Below are positions 21,784-33,965 of a DNA stretch of 64,000 bases, one piece after another (position 1 is the stretch's first letter; every line of letters begins with the position of its first letter). The translations under genes and the position numbers were made by a program. The notes beneath the pieces are model-generated. The model was not told the DNA's origin, ran no database searches, and saw only the letters and a list, made by a program, of their open reading frames with translations. This DNA is from Lentinus brumalis. Its lineage: Eukaryota > Basidiomycota > Agaricomycetes > Polyporales > Polyporaceae. Location: NCBI GenBank assembly GCA_001792895.1, contig MARA01000013.1:248001-312000 (forward strand). Direction: 5' to 3'.

Positions 21784-24593
21784 TTACACTTCGATTGCAG
21801 GAGTATGCGAGAAGTCGTAAGTCTTCTTCCTTGCTTCCAGTCTCTTCTGAGCATATGCGGTCAGGTTCTGATACCACGCCTGATTGTACGCGTTCCATGG
21901 CAGCTGTCCGACCGGAGGGCTGCTGTTGTCGTATTTGCCGGACTCGAAGCGTTGTCGAGGATCGGCACCGCGAGTGGTCTCCGTGATAGGATTGATGCGT
22001 TTCTCGCGAGCGATGCTGTCGAAGACGCGCAACCACGCAGTGAGCTTGGGCTCCCGCCAAACCTTCTTCAGGATCCTGAATTGTTTGACGCCGTTGCTGA
22101 AATCTGATTCGTCCGAGCTCATACCCTCCCGCCCAAGCCGCTGCAAAATGTAGACGTGACGCTGAAGGTCTGGTTCGGAGTTGGCCCCAATGAGCCGTCG
22201 ATTGAAGAGCTGGTAGGGACTCCTGTCAGTATCAAGGGGAAGACAAGTGACATGCTATACGCACGTAGGCGCGCCGCTCACGACGGCGCTTGGCCTTCGC
22301 CCGGGCAAGTAAGACGTCTCGATCTGTATGGCGCTCCTTGAACTTGCCGATTAAGTACTTGAGATGACGCACGAAGTACTTCTTGACGAGTTTCGAATCG
22401 TCGCATTCAACACTACCCTCTTGCATATATGCTTCGACAAAAACCTCCGCGACGGAAGCGTTCCACTTGGAACCAGTGGTCCCGTTGAGGTCGGGTCGGA
22501 AATTGTCGATGGTGCAACATGGACCAACGTCCTCGCCAGCTTCCTCGAACTCTTCCAGTTCTTCTTCAAGAGGAAGTCTGTTCAGGTCGAAGGGAGATTT
22601 GTTCGTCTTACGTCCCAGCAAGTCCATGGACATCTGTCGTATCGCCGCCTGCACAAGCAACGTCAATGAGGCGTTGTCTCGATACTGACATGGGCTCACC
22701 TTCAGCGCGTTCTCTTCCGCAGTACGGCGCATCGGCAGAGAAGTAAGCTTGAACGCTTTCTTGCGGCGAGGAAGCCTGACAGGCAACGGCTCCGACTCGT
22801 CGTCGCCGTCTCCGCCCGCTTCCTCATCAACCTCCATAGCGTCCTCATCCCTTGCTGCTGTCGCGGTGGTGCGACGCCGTCCGGCATTCAAGCCTCCTCC
22901 GCCCGACACAAGCTTGTCCATGACCTGGGTGAACTTATCCATGGAAGTCGTGAAGTTCTTGTTCTGGTCGGCCAAGGTCACCATGGCGGTGCCGAGACCT
23001 CGGACAGAAGTGCCCAGAGTGCGGATATCTGCCTGTAGTTGGGCGATGACGTTACTCGGGACACCTCCTGGGTCCTCCTAGACTCGCATTAGAGCTGCGA
23101 GGATATCACTATGACATAGGACTCACCGGGGGCCCGGGTGGAGGAGTGTTGGGAACACGATCTTTGCCCTTCTCCAGGCGGCGGCGGGTCGCAGTAGCGC
23201 CGGAGTCCGAAGTGGCAGAATCGGACGTACGGGATGGCTCCTCCTCGAACGCTGGCGAGAGACTCGGATGAGGGGAGGGAGATGCGTGCTGTTGTCGTTG
23301 ATGGGTGCCATATGAATCCCCCATATCCTCGGTTCGCGCTGGCGTGGGTGTCGGTGGAGGGTTATGCGATGTGGAGTCTTCAAGCTGCAAGTTCTGAGGG
23401 AACTGTTGACGATCCTCGGAGGTAGCATTCGAGCCCTCAGCGCCAGGGACGGGTTCGACATGCAACAGTCTCGTGACGCGTGACTGAAGCGGGGATCGGG
23501 CTGCCGTCGGTGGAGGCGTGATTAGCGCGACATTCGAGCCGCCTCCTTTCGCCGGAGGTGTGTTGAGGGGAGTTGTCGAACCGGACGATCCCTAGGAGGC
23601 TGAGATGAGGAGAATCCGATGCTAGCCGAGGGAGCTCACTCACCGCGGTGCCGCCGAAGTTCTTGAACAGAGAAATGGCGTTGTTGAGGCCCTTCCCCAG
23701 GACAGACCTCGCGCCGGATGCTGGGCCAGAGGGCGTCGAAGGCGTCGGCTGATGCTCTGGACGATTCTGTGGGGGTGACGGTGTCGTCGGCTCTAGTAGC
23801 TTCACTCGTTTCGGAGCCGCCGTACTGCGTCCGTTTGAGTCGTCGTCAGGCTCTTCCTCATCTTCTTCTGGCTCGTGCGAGGCTTTGCGCTTGGCCTTCC
23901 GAACCTCCGCCTGCTGTCCGAGAATTCGCTCTATCGTAACGCTTAATGGTGGTGATGCATCTCAAGTATGTGTCCCGTACGCACCTTCCTCACCGAGCCC
24001 GTGCAACATTGGTTCTGCTACGGGAGCGGCGCCGTGCCCCCTACGAGACGCACCTCCTAGGTCATGCGCGCCTCGATTGGAGCTTCCGCGAGATACAAGT
24101 TGCGACATGCCCCTCCGCGGTCTCTGGTCGGAGCTACCCTCTACGAGATGGGCTCGTCAAAGTCAGGAACTACCGAGAGGTCCGTCGTGCTACTGACCGT
24201 TCGCTTCGTCTGGACGGCTCTCAGCAGCTTGACCTGATCAACGCGCTTAGCCATCGGCACGTACAACATGCAGACGAAGACGTACCTCCCATACCACTAG
24301 ACTCACTCTGCAAGGAGGGGTCTATGAGCTCGGCAACCGACTCTGCAGTAGCCAGGTCAGACTCAGCAAAGCACTAAAAATCGTATCATAAATCGCTTAC
24401 CAGTCGATGCGGGGTGTGGTTGCTGAGTCGTCGCAGGAGCTTCGGTGCCTTGTAAGTGAGGATCTTGCTGAAACATACTGTCTACAACAGCGATGATACC
24501 TTAGTGTCGCCAGGCGGGGAGGTGACACGTCTCAGGCTCACCTAGCATATCGCTCCGCGGCTTGGAGGGCCCCGCAGCGGGTTCGTCAGACAT
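21784..24593 (-). CDS. Charged, low-complexity nuclear-type protein
   Basis: From the ATG at 24593 (SDEPAAGPSKPRSDMLG) to the stop at 21784-21786, exons give a long protein. It has proline-rich disordered parts, a mixed acidic/basic region (KRKASHEPEEDEEEPDDDSN, then PKRVKLLEP, a likely nuclear signal) and a region with LQADIRTLGTSVRGLGTAMV that could form a coiled coil. An acidic patch (EDAMEVDEEAGGDGDDESEP) follows a basic-residue run, then a folded C-terminal part: FNRRLIGANSEPDLQRHVYI, FRILKKVWREPKLTAWLRVF and QLPWNAYNQAWYQNLTAYAQ. The last part looks conserved and helical, but I cannot name it. Exons in 23.9-24.5 kb are less certain than those in 21.8-23.8 kb. Confidence 0.7.
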
Positions 24594-25582
24594 CGCGGTA
24601 GATGGTGCTCTTAGATGGCGGGATTCTATGTACGCTGTTGGGGATAGAAATATGTAAGAGAGAGCACGGTAGCGGCATTCAGACGTTACCGTGGTATGCC
24701 TCAATGTAAACCGGTGGATTCCGCCTGTCTCGGCACGGGGCAAGCATGTACGGCGCATATGGAGCATGGTGTCAATACCTGCAAGGACACGATCTGGACT
24801 CCACCCTTGCGTCCAGCAAGCGTTGAGTGCTGTTGTGGTCGCCTCCAAGCCCGAGAGCAAGCGCCCAACTGAGCGGAGCTTCTCTTCACGTGCTGCGGGA
24901 TGAATGTGGATAGATTGCTGTGGGATTCTCGGATCGGCAGCCGCCCTCGGACAATTTGAATTCCGCAGTTGCAACGCCCGTCGCCCACACAGCAAGCTTA
25001 TCGATAGCACGCCCACAAAGCGAGCCTATAGGATAGCACATGCGCACCCATAACATGCGCCGCAGATCCACAAGCAAACCTGCTTCGCGAATTCCCGGCC
25101 AACTGAGCGCTTGCTCGAGCGGGTTGCAACTCTTTGCAGCATGATCGTATTCAGTCTAATCTCCGTCGTCCGACGATGAGTCGCGAGTTGATGCAGCCTG
25201 CCGTGGTGCTACAACGTCCGGAAGGCTTCCGAGCGGTGCCCAGGGTTTCATCTATCAGACCTGCCCTCTGCCATCTGAATCAGACAATGGCATATTTCAT
25301 AGTCTCCCACCAGGCCCGCATTCCGAGTGATCGTCTGACAGTCTCGCTCCGACAACACGAGCATCCATGGAAAGACTTGCAGGTGTCATGATGCGCGGGT
25401 GCACTTTCTGCCGCACGAGCCACTCTCACAGTCCGAGTCGCTCACCATCCTCCCCTTCCGCGCCTTCCGCCCGCGCCATTGATGACACAGTGAACGGGGT
25501 TCAGGACGACTCGCACTAGTCCCAGTCGCCGGACATGATGGAACGGGGCTAAGCTGGCGACAAAAAGTAGTACAAAGGGCAC
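24594..25582. other. Intergenic, nothing recognised
   Basis: No exon with both good splice sites and protein-like content was seen on either strand. This gap separates the 5' end of the charged protein gene from the 3' end of the WD40 gene, both on the minus strand, so it should contain the promoter of the former. Confidence 0.45.
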
Positions 25583-27455
25583 TCAAGGCTGGGGAAACCT
25601 CGCGACGACGACCTCATCAACACGTAACCAGAGGACCGCTCTGATTCTCAGTTCCTCCGACGTCTCGTGTATCCACGCTCTTGCCTGTTCGCTGACTGTT
25701 CTGTACATTTCGAGAGTCTTGGTGGCGACGTAGTCGCCCCCGGCCTGCAGGTACTCGGAGAGAACAACGACCTGATGAGATAAGACAGACGTTAGTCGTA
25801 TCCCATTGTGGCTGGGCGAGGGCTACGCACTGCGTGGAGACATCTTTCCCAGATATCCGGCCAAGGGAGGTTGTACGACAACCAGTTGAGGAAGAGACCT
25901 GTGCAAACGACGAAGAGAGAAGGCACAATCCAGTGATAAAACACATCCTTCGACCGCGAGAACTCGTTTGACTCCTGATGGAGATATTCCGTCAGAGGAT
26001 GGCGGCTGGAACGAAGTCAAATACGTACCTTCATTGCGCGCACCGCATGATAGACTTTACTCTTGAAAGCAGCATCGTCCAAGGGGACTAAGGGAGAGAT
26101 GAGTATAATGGCAAGCACACACGTGAGCAGACCGCCGTACCAAACTTTGCTCGCCATACTTTGATGTAGGTTGACTGACCCTTATCTACGGTCGCCGTCG
26201 CGATGTAACTGTACTCGGCTCGGCAAACTCCCTGCAGCTGTCATCAACAGAGACGCAAGGAACAGGCTTTCTCTACCTACGGCTACGGCTTGTATGATAT
26301 CATCCTTGTCGTGATTCAAAACTTGGTATACCTCGCCGTTGGCAGCGTCCCAGACACAGACGTCGCCGGTAGTGGTCCCGCACACGAGTCCACGACCGTT
26401 CATGATGTAGGCGACCCGGAGAGCGTGTTTGGTCCGCGGCATGCGAGGGAGTCTGTAGATTCGTCGAGGCTTGCGCTTCATACCCCCAGACCTGATAGCG
26501 TACACGTCGACCCCATCGACGACGTTGTACACCGCGATTTCGTCACCTTTGGGGCTCAGTGCACTGGATCCGCTGTACCTATGGTCAGTACTATCGCTTG
26601 CGGGATAGCGAGAATAACTCACATCGTGTGAGGCGAGGCCGCGGGCATGAATGTCCAGAGGGTGGTTTGACTATGGATGTCCCAGCACCTGTTGCGAAAC
26701 ATGAACGACTGATGGTGAAAGACAGTTCTGACATACTCACACTATACCATGCGCTAGGTACGCCGCCAGCAGCTGCTGTCCCTCCTTCAGGAAATGAACG
26801 TCTACGGGCCGCACCCGACTTTCGCGGTCTGCTGTGGAGTTGGCATTGCGTGGCGCGGGAGCCGCTCGAGCATCGCTCCGAGCCAGGTTCCCAGATGTGA
26901 GCTGAAGAGGGGGAGGAGGGAACATGCATACGCCCTCGTAGCGATCTTCGGGCGAGTCAGCATTGACTTCAAAGGAGTATCAGGGCCGAGTACGAACTTT
27001 GCTCAATCTCCCGTGTCACATACACCTCGCTACCAAGCCCGACGGCCAAGCAGCGACTGCTCTTCTCATATGCTAAACATTGGACGGTCCCGCGAACACC
27101 GAGTTCGATTTGCGTTTTCTCGCCCCCAATCTACACCTCGTCAGAACCCGTAGCATTGGGATCGGATGCCACTCACCGGAGAAAACTCATGGAGCTGATA
27201 TAAATAACCGTTGTCGCAGCCAGCTACAAGCGTTGCGGGATATATGGGATGCCAGATGACTCGGTCGACCTTCGACTTGAAGAGGACTCGATACAGAAGA
27301 CGTCCCTCCGCGATATTCCAGACGATGAGAGACTGGTCGTCGCTGCAGCTTGCTAAGTAGACGCCATCAAGAGAGAACGAGAGATGGTTGACGGTGTCGC
27401 TGTGGCCGCCCTGAAGCGTGTGCACTTCGACGTACGCGCTAGACCAGCCAGGCAT
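25583..27455 (-). CDS. WD40-repeat protein with C-terminal membrane segment
   Basis: The ATG at 27455 leads directly into a WD repeat (HSDTVNHLSFSLDGVYLASC, then SDDQSLIVWN). Further blades are VDRVIWHPIYPATLVAGCDN, then TVQCLAYEKSSRCLAVGLGS, VDVHFLKEGQQLLAAYLAHG and ALRVAYIMNGRGLVCGTTTG ending DVCVWD. After the propeller a hydrophobic stretch near 25.9 kb (HWIVPSLFVVCTGLFLNWLS) should span a membrane. An amphipathic tail follows (MYRTVSEQARAWIHETSEEL). The stop is at 25583-25585. WD propellers are protein-binding platforms; the membrane segment suggests a scaffold tethered to a membrane. The partner is unknown. At least six short introns interrupt the gene; some 3' exon edges (25.8-26.2 kb) are approximate. 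Confidence 0.75.
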
Positions 27456-27884
27456 GATTTCGAGGGAGGTCGTCGTCGGGAGGACTCAACAGAGGGTGTA
27501 CGAATTCACCACTCGCAACGTGTACGCTCGGGGGAGTCGGGAAGGACCTTTCCGCGAGGATGCATGTCTGCGGGCACGCCCCCTCCAATCATCCATCTGT
27601 GCGCCAGGAAGCGTCAAGCTTAGCGTTCTGGGCCCCTGAACATTTTTACCATATACAGCTAGTGATTTAGACCCATAGTCTCGGTGATCCAGGCCGAGAA
27701 CGCGCGTTGGTGGTGTTGAAGGCAACGTTGCGACGCACCTCGCTTGCCGCGCTGCATCCCGCGGTAATAGACATCATCCTGACGGACGTCACCGATTGGA
27801 CTGTACAATCGGTGCTGGATTTGCGGAGATGTCAACAATAAATTCACAACATATTATGATGCTCCTGGGGCTGCGCCGGACTTC

Positions 27885-29258
27885 TCACATGCCTGGGACC
27901 AAGGACAGAGCGGAACGCAGATTGTCAGTCGTTGATTTCGCGAGCTGAAACGCATATGAAATGAGCACGTAGGGCCACTAATTTATCACACAACTCACGA
28001 TGTAGGTCTCCCTGCATTGCGCAGCTAATGTTTCGTACTCGGCTATGGTTGCTAGCAGACGTTCGACAGGTATCTCGGTTCCATCGACACCGGGCAGCGT
28101 ACTCGGAGTTGATTTCGCGCGCTCGTACATGTCCTGTGGATGCAGAGTGAGAAGGAAACACCGTCCATAGTGCCGATGCGGACGCACGTTGATCTTACGC
28201 AAGACGGCCCTCTGTGCGTCGTGGGTACGCAGTAGCATCTGCTCGAGACCATCGTATCTCCCCAATGCTCCTTCGAGGTGTTGCTGGGAGACAGATTTGT
28301 CGCGAAGGGAGAACCATACCACGGTCTGAATGGTACCGGCGAAATCAATCCTGTTGCGCACGTTGTTGCGGTCGGCCGCGAGACTCAGGAGATCCTTGAA
28401 GAAAGTGTCGCAGTCTCCTTCGAAGTCACGCTTTGATAGCTTCCGCGCACGGAGCTGTTTGAAGCTTTTCAAGAGCTGTTTCTGCAAACGTACGAAGTGA
28501 GTTATCTACACATCTGAAGACGCGAGAACTACTTCACACGCGTGGACAGGAGAGCGATACAAGGCTTGCAAGAGGGGTACGTTGACCTGATGTCATGCTC
28601 CGCAACGCGCAACTGTATGATCGCCTTGTGTGCTCGCATCAAGGAGCGACGTGTCATCTCCCGCTTCTGCGGAAGCATGGTGCCGTCCTGAGTATGCCTG
28701 TCGTAGAACTGCTGACACTGCAGGTCGGCGGTCATGAGCTCCGACTGATCTGCTCTTGGAGCGCACTACGCACCTGATCATTGTAGTGGTACACAGCGCG
28801 ACACTCGGTCAAAGCAAGGTCGACCAAGTCTGTGATGTGCTTATAGGCATTCAAGCACATTCCGGACTCGGTGTGGAGGGTCTTCAGTTCCCGTGCTTGG
28901 TCAGCGAGTGCTTGCTTGGTCTTGCCCCGGTACTTCTTGTTCATGAACCTCAGACGGCGGAGGAACTGACAGGCCCAGAGCGCCCGATCGTTGGAGAGAT
29001 TGTGCGATGACTGAAACCTGGAACCTCTTCAACGAGCGACGCTCTGCATCGTAGAGGTAAGAGAACGTACTTCACGAGGTCCCTGTCAGCCATGTCCACC
29101 TTCTCCAAGAGGGCAGCTTCCACATCTCCGGCCATGGAAATGGCGTCTTCAAGTGTTACGTCCTCGATCTGGTCGATGGGCATATCGAGTGAGACAGAAC
29201 CGGCATTCAACTCGACCCCTCCCGCGACGGCCTTCATGCTACTGGCGGTGTTCGACAT
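27885..29258 (-). CDS. Helical orphan protein
   Basis: The first in-frame ATG is at 29258 (SNTASSMKAVAGGVELNAGS); a frame open further upstream has no ATG. Exons then give DVEAALLEKVDMADRDLVK, and across an intron NKKYRGKTKQALADQARELK, then YNDQVRSALQEQISRSSELM, FKQLRARKLSKRDFEGDCDT, QQHLEGALGRYDGLEQMLLR and a final small exon LAKSTTDNLRSALSLVPGM with stop at 27885-27887. The charge pattern suggests long helices or coiled coil. No catalytic motif is seen. It lies head-to-tail between the WD40 gene and the gene at 29502-30680, all on the minus strand. Confidence 0.6.
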
Positions 29259-29501
29259 GCGCTGTGAGGGATCGTGATGGTGCGAAACGGAGGATTGTGC
29301 AAACCTCTGGGGCGATTGGACGTTACCGGCTGCGTGGGAGCCCACGACATGACTCTTGTGAGCGCAAGAGAAGATCAGATAGAGATAGCGTCACGCACAG
29401 ACAATAGATACGCCGAGACAGGCAGAGACCGATGAGCCTGTCAGCTAACGCTTCTGAATAGATATATAGTATATATGCTGGGCATCGTTCGGTACAATAT
29501 C

Positions 29502-30680
29502 TCAAATGTCCGTCGGGCTCCTCACGACATCGCTGGCGGTGACTGCAGTACCGCGCCTACGTAGCTCGAACTCGAGCAGCGTGATTCTCGCATTCCCGTC
29601 AGCAACTTGCTTGCTCAACTGAGAATTCTGCACGGAAAGGATAGAGCATCAACGCCGGCATGCACAGGAATTGATGCAAGGCATACGCACATGATGTCGC
29701 TGATAACTTTCGGTCTCTAGCACGGCCCGGGTCTGGCGCGGGACATCAGGCGGATGAGTCGACTTGCGTCAATGGGTACACGTACAAGATCCGGAAACAT
29801 CTTGGCTTCAAGGAACGCGTGACCCGCGATGTGGTCCGCAAACGTATCCCGCAGAGACAGGAGTAGAGTTGCGGTCTGGGAGTACTCCAAGAGAAGCTGC
29901 ATACCATCAGTCGATCCGGCTTCGACACGCACAACAATGGCAGGAACATACCTCGCCTCGACTTCTCCCTGTCATAAGTCGGCCTGGCCTGCCTCCCGGA
30001 CGTCTTTGTGGCTCCCTCCAGGACATGTAACTAGAGAAAGGGTCAACTCGCCAGCGCAGACACATCGCACATCGCACATCGCACTCACAACTGCATTCCA
30101 CTGTCAGTGACTGCGACGATGCGGGCTTCATTCTGGCCCTGCACAGTCACTCTCTTTGCCCATACCTGATGGGCAGATGAGCGATAACCAACGAGATCCA
30201 CATTTGAGCGTACCTCTCGCATAATCGCAGTGCGAATCAGACGGCGATAATGAGGGACAGGCTCTTCCGCGGCCCAACGCTTGTGAATGACAACTGTAAC
30301 AGCGTAGAGGTGAGCGGTCGCTACAGTGACCTTGAGATAGTCACACCTTTGGTCATGATTCGCTCATATTGAATCCGGTTGCCGCCTTCTCGAACGAGCC
30401 AGTTGAGTACTTTCTGTACGACTGACAAACGATGCCTGTCTGAACATGTGGTCCGCAGAGCGAGAGCGTTGACCTACGTTGCAGATATGTCAGAGGTGGC
30501 ATGATGGGGAAGGGGCAGTGAGGGATGCAGACGGCGGCGTGTACTAGTACTCTCCACGGTCCCTTATCCCAAGAGGACGACCATGTGGCAGTCATCGCCG
30601 AAAAGGTGAGGGGTGCGCGAGGTTTGGGTGATGGCCGCCAGTACTGCACAAGTTCTGGACATCAATCGTGACATGAACGC
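29502..30680 (-). CDS. Helical orphan protein, divergent partner of a tail-anchored gene
   Basis: Exons with good splice sites give RLSVVQKVLNWLVREGGNRI, then HYRRLIRTAIMRE, a segment VRVEAGSTDGMQLLLEYSQT followed by LLLSLRDTFADHIAGHAFLE, and a last exon NSQLSKQVADGNARITLLEF that could be a coiled coil. The stop is at 29502-29504. A possible first exon near 30.68 kb reads MSRTCAVLAAITQTSRTPHL. It faces away from the tail-anchored gene starting at 30859, with roughly 180 bases between, so the two probably share a promoter region. The first motif faintly resembles the helical exon of the tail-anchored family. Function unknown. Confidence 0.5.
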
Positions 30681-30858
30681 GTACGCGTGAACTCCAAAGA
30701 AGTGGGACGAGAACGTACATAGCAGTACGCGTGTCTGTGTTGCATGCAAGCCGCCTGACGTTCATGACACGCGGCGTCGGACACGCCCAGGTTTGCGAAC
30801 GCTACTTAGCCCCGGGTGCCTCTTCCCTCATAGCCTCATGCACTCCGCTCCTCATAAG

Positions 30859-31563
30859 ATGGACATGACGAGGAATGCGGCGATCAAGGTGCCAGCAGGC
30901 ACAGCGCTGGAGCCAACAGTAAGTCTCGCATCGACAACTATGGATCAGAGACAACTGACGTGTTTTCAAGCTCACGTACTTCGACCTTGGCGTAGAGAGG
31001 GGCAACCTAGGACAATCCGGAGGCACTGACACTGCGGGATCTGGGAAAGCCGACGGTAGCGAGGTCGCTGTTATCTTGGTAATTCAGTCATTGTGCACGT
31101 TGAGGATCTGACTACAATACTTACCACAGGTTACCCGTACGGATGGGCACGACGACTTCGAGCCGCGACTCTTGATTAGCGAGAGAAAGCTGCGCGACCT
31201 CATCATGAACGCTCTCTCTTGTAAGTGGTTATCTTCCATGACGCGATCCAAGTCAGAACATACGTCGCTACAGGGTATCTCGGGGATGATGTGCCTCAAG
31301 AAGCAATCAGGTTTCTAGCTCTGAATGGGAAGGAGGTACGACACTCACCTGTTTATGAGACTGCTTCAGCACGAGACATCGAACCGCAGTTACCGCCGGA
31401 CCTCATCCACATGCGTCTTCCCGACGACCTCCTTCAAATATCGAGACTGGTGAAGATCACCGAACCTTCACGGAGAGCAACGGGGATGACGAACGAGGAG
31501 CCGATTGTCGGTTGGGTGCTTGTCGTGCTGTCTTTCATAGTGATGCTCCTGTCTCTGTACTAG
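30859..31563 (+). CDS. Tail-anchored orphan protein, copy A
   Basis: Four exons. The ATG at 30859 starts MDMTRNAAIKVPAGTALEPT. A second exon ends SEVAVIL at phase 0. A third has exactly 30 codons plus one base (VTRTDGHDDFEPRLLISERK, then LRDLIMNALS). The last exon runs from WYLGDDVPQEAIRFLALNGK to a hydrophobic C-terminus (GWVLVVLSFIVMLLSLY), ending at 31563. A single hydrophobic segment right at the end, with no signal peptide, fits a tail-anchored membrane protein facing the cytosol. Exon length and intron phases match copies B (32593-33493) and C (35392-36006). Function unknown; no enzyme motif is seen. Confidence 0.68.
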
Positions 31564-32592
31564 TCAGTCACGCGGTTGAAGGACATACCAGTGCTGCGGA
31601 GGAATGACGCAACTAGCATCGCACACGTCCACAACATGCAGAGGGGCCACACAGAGCTTGGACTCACGGGCGACGGCGTCGAAGAGTGTCAACCCTGCAC
31701 GGGTGCGTAGCGACTACTGACAGGTGGTCATGGACTGCGTTGAAGTATGGCTCGGTAGCTCTTGGTGACGATAGACGTTAGGAAGGGAGGGAAGATGAAG
31801 AGCGATGAGATCCTTGGCAAGCTGGATCTGTATGAGGAGGATAGAACGCGGCAGGTAAGCCGTACGTATAGCATGGACACCGAGGCATCACTCACGGCCG
31901 ACACAGATAGCCCCCCTATTCTAGTCACCAGCATTGGGTTGTTGTTGAGCTTCCGCAGGATATCCGCGACTTCTTGACCAGAAACGTTGCGGGTCGGGGA
32001 CGCGCATCTGGAGTGCCTTAGCTAGTAGGCAATGAGCAGCAAATGCTCAGAGCGAGAGCGAGCAACAGCGTGTTCGATGATGATATGTACAGCAGTGCGT
32101 GCATCGGCGGAGGAGGTCGTGGTGGTAGTAGATCGTTTGCTTGAAGCGCGCGCTCGCCCACTCCCGAGTCCCCGATGACGGCGGGCGCTGGCCGGCGTTT
32201 CAAGCTTGTCCTTGTCCCAGCGTGGCGCGGCACCATAGCGCATAACCCTGGCAAGGTCCTCTACTGATCATCCGTGCATAAGTCACTCGTTGTCTGCGCG
32301 GCATGTTCGCGCGCCCTGCGGAGGACGATGCGACCTTCGTACTAGCCCATTTGTGACAGCTACCATAGAAGTCGCGTCGCGGAAGCTCGCAGACGCAAAT
32401 GATTAGTGCGCGCTGTTCCGCGATCAGATGTAGAGGTCGGCCATACGGATTTGGTGTTGTTCGCGACAAGTATACAAACGACACACTCAGAATGCTTCTG
32501 CGTTTGCGACATGCTTATTGACCACGTAGCATCCAGCGCTGGCCGGTTCAGGTAGTATGCATTACATAGTACTACGAATATGACAACACATC
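31564..32592. other. Gap between convergent copies A and B
   Basis: The 3' ends of the two family members point into this gap. No convincing exon is seen. A short plus-strand frame at 31762-31977 has a plausible donor near 31855 but no partners. Confidence 0.4.
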
Positions 32593-33493
32593 TCACATGT
32601 AGGCAAAAATCTGGTCGGTGGGCATGTAGCGAAGTGCGATGGCAAGTAAGACAACTGCGATGGAGAGGATACTCGTCAAAAGAAGGAGTGCCAGAGAGCT
32701 GACATTGGAAGGGACTAGATCCTCGTCACCGAATATAGCGTAGAGGAATCGAGCCGCGTAGCCGGGGATCAGGCGACGGACGCGGAGCTCGTCGGCCAGA
32801 CCACGCATTTGCTGCAGCGCAATGGCGGGATGTTGTATGACAGCATCCTACAGGACTGCATAAGTCCAACGACATGAAGAGCGTAGCAAGGTCAGCTCAC
32901 CGCTTCCTCCCTCATACTCAGAAAAGAGATGTAAGCGTCGGAGGATAATTGGATACCCTCTCGCTCGAGGTAACCTACAGCGATCCGTCAGCAAGGATTC
33001 TCCAAGAGACGAAGAGCGGACATACATAAGATCGCCCTCATAATCACAGCGCGGAACCGTCGTGGTTCAATGATGACTGCAGGTCGAACATCTCCAGCAG
33101 GAGGATACTGGCAGAATAGTACCATTAGACCAGCCAACACGAAGCACCGGGTTACTCACTGAGACGACCTCGACTCGTGCGTCTACCAAGCTTTGAAAGA
33201 AGGCGAAGACCGGGTCAGCCTGGATACGAGTGTCATCATCTTCGCCTTCGTCAACCTCTTCCGATGCATGGACATGCGCGGCATGAGCTTCGTTCTCGTC
33301 GAATAGTGCTGATAAATATTAGCAAGTTCCGCTGGTAGCCGGAGGCAGGTCACCCACCACTGGGGACCGAAGACGATCTGTTGGTAGGTGTGACGGTACC
33401 AGAGCTGTTGCTGCATCCGTTGACGAGAGGGTGATCAATCTCCAGCGGTTCCGACTCATAGCGGGTAGGGCGTTGCGGGTTAGCGTCGGCCAT
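32593..33493 (-). CDS. Tail-anchored orphan protein, copy B
   Basis: The ATG at 33493 gives MADANPQRPTRYESEPLEID. Then come an acidic exon (ASEEVDEGEDDDTRIQADPV, ending VEVVS at phase 0), a 27-codon exon (YPPAGDVRPAVIIEPRRFRA, then VIMRAIL plus one base), an exon CYLEREGIQLSSDAYISFLS, and a last exon starting DAVIQHPAIALQQMRGLADE. That exon ends in a strong membrane segment (LALLLLTSILSIAVVLLAIA) 10 to 15 residues before the stop at 32593-32595. It aligns in order with copies A and C: a V-rich end of exon 2, R-rich helix, [WC]Y after the phase-1 intron, HPA-R-EL motif, C-terminal anchor. It is convergent with copy A. Confidence 0.72.
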
Positions 33494-33965
33494 GGTGGAC
33501 ACAGGAAGAAGAGGGAACTTGGACCTGGGAGGTATCTCAAAGATTCGTTCATATAACTGCCTTCTGGGCACGTCGCTCAGGTGGCTGGCCAGCATATGTC
33601 AGGGTCTGCAAGGAGGCTTTCGCATGGACCAGATATGCAGAGAGGAGGTGAAAGGGAGGACACGGCGAGGATGCATGTCAGCGCCGCACTGAGCGCCAAT
33701 CTGACTTCCGGAGGAAGAGGCTTCTTCCGCGACCTCGTTTCATAGCCGAGCGGGGACCCCGACAAGACGCGGACAGGCGTACCGCGGCCCACGGCCCACG
33801 GCCCATAGGCCAAAAGAATTCATAGCGACCATCCGTGGCGAATTGCTAAAACACCGTTCGTGGCAGAAGTTGAACTTCGTGCATCGTGGCAATCGTCGAG
33901 AAGCCGGTAGGAGCAGTACTAGTGAATTCATAGACACGGGAAGTGGTATACCGAATGAGAAGCTG

